Positions 1-5,283 of a DNA stretch of 8,654 bases are shown here, one piece after another (positions within the stretch are counted from its first letter, which is position 1; every line of letters starts with the position of its first letter). Both the position numbers and the translations under genes were made by a program. The notes under the pieces are model-generated. The model had not been told where the DNA came from. It made no database searches and saw only the letters and a list, made by a program, of their open reading frames with translations. The DNA is from Thermoproteota archaeon (lineage in GTDB: Archaea; Thermoproteota; Thermoprotei; Thermoproteales; Thermocladiaceae). Location: assembly GCA_013153895.1 (NCBI GenBank), contig JAADDN010000003.1, positions 1 through 8,654 of the forward strand. Direction: 5' to 3'.

Positions 1-14
1 TCTGCTAGAAATGA

Positions 15-22
15 TTTTTAAA
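15..22 (+). promoter_or_regulatory. TATA box of the PhoH-KH gene
   Basis: The box TTTTTAAA is centred about 25 bp before the ATG at 44. Archaeal TATA boxes sit about 25-27 bp before the transcription start, so the transcript would begin at or within a few bases of that ATG. The box lies downstream of the alternative ATG at 11, which argues against that longer start. The position is seen; its promoter role is inferred. Confidence 0.6.
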
Positions 23-43
23 CGCTCTCTCGTCTATGTGCTC

Positions 44-1165
44 ATGTCTCTGTTAGAGAAGATTAAGCCAATGTCCATAGGACAGGAGCGACTACTCAAT
101 GCTCTCACGGATGATAGAAATGAGATTGTTGGAGCTTTCGGTCCAACAGGTACAGGAAAGTCTCTCATGTCTTGTGCTTATGGAATATCGATGGTGCTTA
201 GTGGTAAGTTTAAGAAGTTCATAATTGCTAGACCTGTAGTAGATGTAACAACTGGCGAGCTAATAACACCTGAGAGGCTTGGAGATCTGTACTACAAGAT
301 TGCTGCATCGTATCTAGAAGACATTCTTGGAGAGTTCATGTCACGTGAAGAGATAATGAAGCTTCTACAGGATGGTAAGGTAGTGGTCACAGACGTATCT
401 TATCTACGTGGAAGAACGTTTGATGACTCTATAATATTTCTAGATGATGCACAGAACGTTCAGCCTGAGAGTGCTGCTGAGATACTTATGAGAATAGGTA
501 GGAACTCTAAGCTAATAATTGCTGGTGATCCTGTTCTACAGAAGCCTACTGGACTAGAGAAGGATGGTGCTACATTGCTCAGAGAGGTCCTACTCAATGA
601 GGAGAATGCTGCAGTCATAGACCTAGGATTGAAAGATATCGTACGTCCAGGAGCTAGAAGAGGAGTCAAGGTAATATTCGAGCTAAGAATGAGAAAGAGA
701 GAACTAACAGAGAGCGAGAGACAGCTACTAGACTTAGTTAGAGTATGTGCACCAGACGCAGATATAGTCACAGTAATAGAGTTCAAAGCAGAGAAGGAAG
801 CTCTAGGAATAAGATCAGAGAACGTACCTGATGCACTAATAATAGCAAAGGAAGGACATCTAGGTAGAGTAGTTGGAAGAGGAGGAGAGAGAATTAGAAC
901 TGTAGAGAATGAGTCAGGTCTGAGAGTTAGAGTAGTAGAGATGACGTTAGACTTCAAAAACTGGATAAGAGCAATACACCCAGTATCCTGGATAGGAAAA
1001 CATATAATAGACGTCGATCTAGCTGGACCAGAGCTAGTAGTTACAGTAAGAAGAAACAACTTTGGAACATTTGTAGGACATAGAGGAGTATATGTGCGAC
1101 TGCTAGATAGAATATTTAGAAGATTGATAAATGTAGGTATAAGAGCAATGGAGAGTGAAGAATAA
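44..1165 (+). CDS. PhoH-family ATPase with two C-terminal KH-like RNA-binding modules
   Basis: Probably a cytoplasmic RNA-dependent P-loop ATPase. Counting 373 residues from the ATG at 44, the Walker A motif GPTGTGKS is at 33-40 and the Walker B region FLDDAQN at 132-138. PhoH proteins usually have DEAQN there, so the catalytic Glu position is Asp in this protein. AGDP at 160-163 matches the PhoH GDxxQ region, and DIVRP follows near 198. A KH motif with the loop GRGG is at 278-281. About 70 residues later a second KH-like motif with GHRG leads into a basic helix. This spacing resembles the KH1-KH2 pair of archaeal NusA (inference). The start at 44 is preferred over 11 because a TATA box at 15-22 lies 25 bp before it; ATG 71 is also possible. 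The stop abuts that of the convergent gene. The cellular role of archaeal PhoH proteins is poorly known; RNA metabolism is a family-level guess. Confidence 0.88.
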   Translation: MSLLEKIKPMSIGQERLLNALTDDRNEIVGAFGPTGTGKSLMSCAYGISMVLSGKFKKFIIARPVVDVTTGELITPERLGDLYYKIAASYLEDILGEFMSREEIMKLLQDGKVVVTDVSYLRGRTFDDSIIFLDDAQNVQPESAAEILMRIGRNSKLIIAGDPVLQKPTGLEKDGATLLREVLLNEENAAVIDLGLKDIVRPGARRGVKVIFELRMRKRELTESERQLLDLVRVCAPDADIVTVIEFKAEKEALGIRSENVPDALIIAKEGHLGRVVGRGGERIRTVENESGLRVRVVEMTLDFKNWIRAIHPVSWIGKHIIDVDLAGPELVVTVRRNNFGTFVGHRGVYVRLLDRIFRRLINVGIRAMESEE

Positions 1166-2245
1166 TCAACCTCTAATAAGATCATTCACGAGATCAGGAT
1201 CGAACTTATCAATTCTCATAACATTTAAAGCAAAATTTATCAATCCTTCTCTCACGTTCTCAGGATTATCAGGATAGAAGAGTGGACTAGCTATAACTAT
1301 AGCTCTAAAAGCAAACCATGGTTGACATACTTTCAATATCTCCTCATCGCCTGTAGAATCTATATAAGACTTCAAGAACTGTCTAAACATTGTCTCAAAT
1401 ACTCCAGTAAACTTACCCTTATCTAGAAGTGAGAACCATATATAGTTTGTTAATAGACATGTGACATCGTCCGCCGGTTCTCCCCACTCACCTCTAGATC
1501 TGTCTAAGACTGTGAGTTTATCATCATCTGTGAACCATATGTTGAATGGATGATAGTCACCATGTACCTGACATAGCCTATGATAATATTTTTTAAGCAT
1601 CCATCTCCATCTTGTAGCTAAGATCTCTATCTCCTGTAACTTATCAATCATCTTGAAATCATCAGGATATGCTGAGTCTACTACACCCATAATCATCTCT
1701 CCATGACCAACTAGATCTCTTATCCTCCTATAATATAGTCTCCTCATTGCATCAGGGTCTCCCTGAAACTTCACTGAGTGAATATCTACTAGATAGTTAA
1801 CAAGTATGTTCAGTCTCCTAACATCTCTGTCACTTAAGGATCCTCTCTTCAATATTTCTTTCAGATCCTCAATATATGGTCTACCTTTAGCTTCTTCCAT
1901 GAGTATGAAGAACTCCTCATAATTTCCACAACTATGAAGATCACCGTACGTGTCTAAGTATCCTACATCTACAGACTTAACATGATTTGGAAGTTTGTTA
2001 AAGTCTTTATGAGCCATTAATAATACTTGAGCTCTATCTGCTGGATAATCATGTCCAAATCCTCTCTCACCTTTAAGAAACTTTAATACAAGACTTCTCT
2101 CCTTACCTTCACACTCTATAACGATCTTCCATGCCTCTGCATGCCATCCTGTTCCTAGAAGCTTGAGATCTTTTACCTTTACGGGACTTCTAAATACTTC
2201 CTGAAGATATCTTTCAACCCTATCTATGCTGAGAGAGTAAGACAT
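1166..2245 (-). CDS. Aminoglycoside/choline-kinase-like (APH fold) phosphotransferase
   Basis: A protein-kinase-like small-molecule kinase of the APH/choline kinase superfamily, 359 residues and full length for the family. Visible motifs are a glycine-rich loop GTGWHAEAWKI (31-41), the β3 lysine in LVLKFLKG (K55), the hinge-like FFILMEEAKGRPY (112-124), the catalytic HGDYHPFN (228-235, with D230 and N235) and the metal-binding LDRSRGEWGEPADD (247-260, D248). All key catalytic residues are present, so it is probably active. The substrate cannot be read from sequence; antibiotic resistance is only one of many family roles and is not implied here. It lies 27 bp downstream of the argH-like gene on the same strand, so co-transcription is plausible. 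A possible TATA box at 2272-2277 and a 13-bp palindrome at 2249-2261 suggest it may also have its own promoter. Its stop codon abuts that of the convergent PhoH gene. Confidence 0.82.
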   Translation of the reverse strand: MSYSLSIDRVERYLQEVFRSPVKVKDLKLLGTGWHAEAWKIVIECEGKERSLVLKFLKGERGFGHDYPADRAQVLLMAHKDFNKLPNHVKSVDVGYLDTYGDLHSCGNYEEFFILMEEAKGRPYIEDLKEILKRGSLSDRDVRRLNILVNYLVDIHSVKFQGDPDAMRRLYYRRIRDLVGHGEMIMGVVDSAYPDDFKMIDKLQEIEILATRWRWMLKKYYHRLCQVHGDYHPFNIWFTDDDKLTVLDRSRGEWGEPADDVTCLLTNYIWFSLLDKGKFTGVFETMFRQFLKSYIDSTGDEEILKVCQPWFAFRAIVIASPLFYPDNPENVREGLINFALNVMRIDKFDPDLVNDLIRG

Positions 2246-2248
2246 CTA

Positions 2249-2261
2249 GACTCTTAGAGTC
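2249..2261. repeat. 13-bp palindrome just upstream of the APH-like gene
   Basis: Perfect 6-bp arms GACTCT and AGAGTC flank a single T. It lies 4-16 bp before the start codon at 2245, between a TATA-like CTTAAG (2272-2277, overlapping the argH-like stop codon) and the ATG. This is where an archaeal repressor would block transcription, but short palindromes also arise by chance in such AT-rich sequence. Confidence 0.35.
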
Positions 2262-2271
2262 AGGTGATACC

Positions 2272-2277
2272 CTTAAG
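2272..2277 (-). promoter_or_regulatory. Possible TATA box of the APH-like gene
   Basis: CTTAAG read on the minus strand lies 27-32 bp before the ATG at 2245 and overlaps the stop codon of the argH-like gene (2275-2273). The spacing suits a leaderless transcript, but the match to a crenarchaeal TATA box is weaker than for other genes here. The gene could equally be read from the upstream argH transcript. Confidence 0.35.
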
Positions 2278-3661
2278 TACATATCGTCTCACATGTCTTA
2301 AACAGATTCTCTACACATCTTCTTATCCTGTTCTCTAGCTCTTCTATTCTTGAGAGATCTTTCTCTAACATGTTCCTAGCTATCCTAATCTGATCATCTA
2401 TAAACTCTATTGACGCAGATCCAATACTCCTCCTAAGCATGAGAACATCATCAGGACTGAGAAGTCTTGCAGAACCCTCTCTCAAGCTTTTAGCAACCTC
2501 TCCATACACCTCTCTAAAACTTCTACCCTCTCTTAGACAAAGCTGTTCAACAGTTTCAGCAGAAGTTACAGGAAGCTTCTTCAAGAGCTCTCTAATAACA
2601 TCCTCATTAATAATGATTCTCTTAAATATGTCAGTTAAAATATGTAACACATCGTTAATAATGTTAAACATGTTCCATACATGTGGTGTAGCTTCCTGAA
2701 GATCGAGATAATAACCTTTTCCTACAGATCTAACAATGGAGAGAAGACTCACATACTCTCCAATAACTCTACCTAACCTAGCTCTAGCTATCTCAAGAGT
2801 TGCTGGATTTCTCTTATGAGGCATTATGCTACTTGTAGCACAGTGCTCAGATGGTAAGACCAACATATTTATCTGAGGATCAGAAAGTTTAATTAAATCA
2901 TTAATGATTCTCGTAAGTTCTGTAGAGAATGCTGATAATACTCCACCCGTGATGAGAAAGTAGTCTCTAGTCTCAGTACAATATAGAGCATTAATACATA
3001 GATTAAGAAAACATAGGTCAGTCATCTCCCTCTCTCTATCAATAGGAACTGTAGTGCCTACAGCTGGACCACATCCTAGAGGACACTTCTCAACAACGTT
3101 CTCTAAAATAGTGAAGAAGATGTTAGTATATGTTCTCAAGACCTCCTCTATCGATAATAAGTAATGTGAGAATAGTGTTACCTGAGCTGGCTGACCATGT
3201 GTGAAAGCTATGAAGACCTTATCTCTATCTCTCTCAGCTCTATCTATGAGAGTTCTCCTCAGCTCTACTATCCTAGATAACAGTTCTCTAAATAGTTCCC
3301 TAAGTCTCAACTTATGTGCTGTTACTACATGATCGTTCCTACTTCTTCCAAGTCCTACCCATCCTGCAATCTCTATCCCAAGCTTATCTATTAGATGCTT
3401 CTCTAACAATTCATGAAAGTCCTCGTACTCCTCTACATCACTTCTATCATATAGTTCATCTATGTTATGATATAGGCGTGATAGCTCTCTACATAGTTTA
3501 CAAGCTACATCTCTAGGTAATGCTCCACACCTATGTAGCTCTATGACGTGTTCTAGTAGGGTGAGTATTATGTGTCTAGCAATCTCTCTATCATCCCATA
3601 TGCTAGATATGTATCTGCTTATCCATTTCTCAGTACTTCCGAGGAGATGTGCTCGATACAC
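2273..3661 (-). CDS. argH: Argininosuccinate lyase family protein (ArgH-like, divergent)
   Basis: A member of the fumarase/aspartase superfamily closest to argininosuccinate lyase, which splits argininosuccinate into arginine and fumarate in arginine synthesis. It has 462 residues, normal for ArgH. GRSRND is at 105-110, the catalytic histidine motif THGQPAQ at 154-160, and the serine-loop signature TSSIMPHKRNP at 276-286. The C-terminal ArgH-specific region is recognisable around GRSFREV (379-385). Departures from usual ArgH: SRNDQV is SRNDHV, MPQKKNPD is MPHKRNPA, and the substrate segment NRDLQEDK reads YLDLQEAT (318-325), losing a lysine that contacts substrate in characterised enzymes. 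The usual N-terminal WGGRF is not evident. It starts at a GTG 2 bp after the stop of the upstream 100-residue gene, so translational coupling is likely; no clear Shine-Dalgarno is seen. No argG or other arginine gene lies nearby. Family is sure; the exact reaction is less so. Confidence 0.85.
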   Translation of the reverse strand: MYRAHLLGSTEKWISRYISSIWDDREIARHIILTLLEHVIELHRCGALPRDVACKLCRELSRLYHNIDELYDRSDVEEYEDFHELLEKHLIDKLGIEIAGWVGLGRSRNDHVVTAHKLRLRELFRELLSRIVELRRTLIDRAERDRDKVFIAFTHGQPAQVTLFSHYLLSIEEVLRTYTNIFFTILENVVEKCPLGCGPAVGTTVPIDREREMTDLCFLNLCINALYCTETRDYFLITGGVLSAFSTELTRIINDLIKLSDPQINMLVLPSEHCATSSIMPHKRNPATLEIARARLGRVIGEYVSLLSIVRSVGKGYYLDLQEATPHVWNMFNIINDVLHILTDIFKRIIINEDVIRELLKKLPVTSAETVEQLCLREGRSFREVYGEVAKSLREGSARLLSPDDVLMLRRSIGSASIEFIDDQIRIARNMLEKDLSRIEELENRIRRCVENLFKTCETICT

Positions 3662-3663
3662 TG

Positions 3664-3966
3664 TTACTCTACTATCAGCTCAGGTCTATATGCTCCTTCC
3701 TCGATCTTAGATAACGTGAGAGTATACTTCTTATCACCAATTCTAAACTTCACAACAAGCTTTTTAGGCCACTGAGACGTATCTAGCTCAATAAGCTCAG
3801 CATTCATCCTTCTACAAAGATCGTTAACAGCTTCCTTAACTTCTGAAAGATCTTCAGGAGCTGTTATAGTAGTATCAAGCTTGACACCTGATGTTATGAA
3901 CCTAGCAAGCTCCTCCCTATCCTCCTCATATGTCAGATCGTAGAATGATCTCATCTCCTCTGCCAT
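3664..3966 (-). CDS. Hypothetical 100-residue protein, first gene of the argH-like operon
   Basis: I do not recognise this family. The protein is acidic at the N terminus (MAEEMRSFYD, YEEDREELARF), probably helical to about residue 55, then has alternating strands (KKLVVKFRI, KKYTLTLSKI) ending in PELIVE. This reads as a small soluble alpha/beta protein with one cysteine and no membrane segment or signal peptide. The ATG at 3966 is chosen because a TATA box (3999-3992 on the minus strand) lies about 30 bp before it, giving a near-leaderless start. An in-frame GTG at 4032 would give 122 residues but lies upstream of that box and close to the divergent gene's promoter. It ends 2 bp before the argH-like gene, so the two are co-transcribed, and a role linked to that enzyme is a reasonable inference only. 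Confidence 0.6.
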   Translation of the reverse strand: MAEEMRSFYDLTYEEDREELARFITSGVKLDTTITAPEDLSEVKEAVNDLCRRMNAELIELDTSQWPKKLVVKFRIGDKKYTLTLSKIEEGAYRPELIVE

Positions 3967-3991
3967 AGCAGTAATATGGTCACATACAGGA

Positions 3992-3999
3992 TTTATAAG
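3992..3999 (-). promoter_or_regulatory. TATA box for the ORF100-argH operon
   Basis: CTTATAAA on the minus strand is a near-ideal archaeal TATA box, centred about 30 bp from the ATG at 3966. It stands back to back with the plus-strand box at 4013-4020, about 20 bp away, so the two operons share one compact control region. Confidence 0.65.
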
Positions 4000-4012
4000 T
4001 CTTGAACTAAAC

Positions 4013-4020
4013 CTATATAA
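4013..4020 (+). promoter_or_regulatory. TATA box for the ORF156-sufC(-sufB) operon
   Basis: CTATATAA is centred about 27 bp before the GTG at 4044. It is preceded by the A-rich ACTAAAC, which can serve as a TFB recognition element. The geometry predicts a leaderless mRNA starting at the GTG codon. Confidence 0.65.
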
Positions 4021-4043
4021 GATACCGTACACGTCACATATAC

Positions 4044-4514
4044 GTGGAGACGCAGCTATTAGAGATTATAGAGAAGGTAGCCTCGAGATTAGGAATTGAT
4101 AGAGAGACTCTACACAAGGTCTACTGTAGAGACGAAGATGTTCCTGACCACGTTCTAGAGAGACTTCTCAAATTTGAAAATGAGATCTCAAAAATGGGAA
4201 AGGATATAGATAGCTTAATGACAAGATTCTGCGAGTCAACAAGAATAGAAGAGAAGGAGAAACTTGAGATAGAGACTGTAGTAAAGATACCCGTCTATGT
4301 TGGTGGAGAAGAGAAAAATCTGAACATTGTTGTTAAAGGAAGAAGAATAATTGTCGAGTCAGACATAGAGAAAGTCTGTAAAGAGCCTACAGACATCATA
4401 TTAGGAGAAACATCAATATACTTGAAATGTAGTGGTGAATGGATAGTACTATTACATGGACTTAGAGGAGAAGAGAGAAATAAGATAAGAAGAATACTCA
4501 GTGGTGAAGTATGA
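4044..4514 (+). CDS. Hypothetical 156-residue protein encoded with SufC
   Basis: No family is recognised. Residues 1-70 look helical (ETQLLEIIEKVASRL, HVLERLLKFENEISKM) and 75-140 look strand-rich (VVKIPVYVGG, NLNIVVKGRRIIVE, SIYLKCSGEWIVLL), suggesting two domains. There are four cysteines (C28, C63, C112, C129) in separate contexts, not in a CxxC pattern. There is no signal peptide or membrane segment, so it is probably cytoplasmic. The GTG start is chosen because a TATA box lies 27 bp upstream. Its last codons overlap the sufC start by 4 bp (ATGA), so the two are translationally coupled. That tight link makes a role in iron-sulfur assembly the best inference, for example sulfur or iron delivery, or regulation of the ATPase. 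The sequence alone does not show which. Confidence 0.75.
   Translation: METQLLEIIEKVASRLGIDRETLHKVYCRDEDVPDHVLERLLKFENEISKMGKDIDSLMTRFCESTRIEEKEKLEIETVVKIPVYVGGEEKNLNIVVKGRRIIVESDIEKVCKEPTDIILGETSIYLKCSGEWIVLLHGLRGEERNKIRRILSGEV
4503..4507 (+). promoter_or_regulatory. Shine-Dalgarno of sufC
   Basis: GGTGA matches the crenarchaeal anti-Shine-Dalgarno end of 16S rRNA and lies 3 nt before the sufC ATG at 4511, inside the end of the upstream gene. The operon-internal gene uses a ribosome binding site, whereas the first gene appears leaderless. This is a usual division in crenarchaea. Confidence 0.5.
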
Positions 4515-5239
4515 GCTTAATTATTGAGGATCTCCACGTAGAATCGAGCGGAAGAGAGATACTTAGAGGTATAGATCTAGAAGTTAAGGAAGGTGAGACT
4601 CACATAATAGTAGGTCCTAATGGTGCAGGAAAGTCATCATTACTATACACTATAGCTGGTATTCCAAAGTACGTTGTTAAGAAAGGAAGAATAATTCTAA
4701 ACAGTGAAGACATAACGAGACTTCAACCTCATGAGAGAGTTAGAAGAGGACTATGTTTAATGCATCAGTTTCAACCACAGATAAAGACTATCAAGGTATC
4801 TGATCTAGAGAACATTCTGATAAGCAAGTTTGGCATAAATGAACTAGCAGTTAAAGCTAGAGAGATATTAGAGATAGATAATTTAAGAAATAGATACCTC
4901 TTCACAAATATGAGCGGTGGAGAACGTAAGAGGTTAGAACTATACTTGACACTACTAACAAATCCAAAGATAGTACTTCTCGACGAACCTGATAGTGGTG
5001 TCGATGTTGATAGTCTTGTCAAGATAAGCGAGGTCATAAACCTGATAATAAGTAGCTCATTAACCTGCATCTTGGTTACACATAGAGGAGATATAGTAAA
5101 CATGTTGAGGAAAGTTGATAGAGTTCACGTTATGTGTAATGGAAAGATAGTTGAGAGTAATGGAAAGGATATGCTTGATAGAGTTCTTAAGTCAGGTTTC
5201 AGGAAGATATGTGAGAGACTGAGAGATAAGAGAGAATAA
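4511..5239 (+). CDS. sufC: SufC-type ABC ATPase for Fe-S cluster assembly
   Basis: Soluble ATPase that pairs with a SufB/SufD scaffold and drives conformational changes during Fe-S cluster building in the cytoplasm. It has 242 residues, normal for SufC. Walker A GPNGAGKS is at 35-42, the Q-loop in HQFQPQ (Q86 or Q88), the ABC signature MSGGERKR at 134-141, Walker B with catalytic Glu in VLLDEPDSG (155-163, E159), and the switch histidine in VTHRGD (H191). The stretch after Walker B, DSGVDVDSL, is the Suf-specific form that separates SufC from transporter ATPases. Classical SufC usually reads LDEIDSGLD; the Pro here recalls the archaeal minimal-system (SmsC-like) ATPases, from memory of the family. 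It overlaps the upstream gene by 4 bp and precedes the scaffold gene by 44 bp. Confident. Confidence 0.93.
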   Translation: MSLIIEDLHVESSGREILRGIDLEVKEGETHIIVGPNGAGKSSLLYTIAGIPKYVVKKGRIILNSEDITRLQPHERVRRGLCLMHQFQPQIKTIKVSDLENILISKFGINELAVKAREILEIDNLRNRYLFTNMSGGERKRLELYLTLLTNPKIVLLDEPDSGVDVDSLVKISEVINLIISSSLTCILVTHRGDIVNMLRKVDRVHVMCNGKIVESNGKDMLDRVLKSGFRKICERLRDKRE

Positions 5240-5241
5240 AT

Positions 5242-5249
5242 CTTTATCA
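5242..5249 (+). promoter_or_regulatory. Possible secondary TATA box upstream of sufB
   Basis: CTTTATCA lies in the 44-bp gap after sufC, centred about 38 bp before the sufB ATG. It would give a start near 5271 and a leader of about 12 nt. Read-through from sufC is also likely, so this is a weak call. Confidence 0.3.
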
Positions 5250-5265
5250 GTCAGCATTAACATGA

Positions 5266-5283
5266 CTAGTATGTAGATACTAG
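5266..5283. repeat. 18-bp inverted repeat ending at the sufB start codon
   Basis: Perfect 7-bp arms CTAGTAT (5266-5272) and ATACTAG (5277-5283) enclose GTAG; the second arm ends one base before the sufB ATG. In a sufC-sufB transcript it would form a hairpin against the start codon. As DNA it could be an operator. No Shine-Dalgarno is seen here. Confidence 0.45.

Noticed and set aside
460..1185. A 241-codon open frame on the minus strand
   Set aside because: It lies opposite the PhoH-KH gene, has a Ser/Thr/Leu-rich shadow composition and no recognisable motif.
1166..2245. Antibiotic resistance role for the APH-like kinase
   Set aside because: The fold covers many substrates and nothing in the archaeal context points to aminoglycosides.
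3967..4032. N-terminal extension of the 100-residue protein from a GTG at 4032
   Set aside because: The extension spans the TATA box at 3992-3999 and would start 11 bp from the divergent gene; the ATG at 3966 has ideal promoter spacing.
4030..4046. CACGT...ACGTG inverted repeat over the ORF156 start
   Set aside because: Five-base arms with a 7-base spacer are expected by chance; no further support.
4771..5103. Minus-strand 110-codon frame inside sufC
   Set aside because: It is the complement of a clearly coding ABC ATPase segment; composition is that of a shadow frame.
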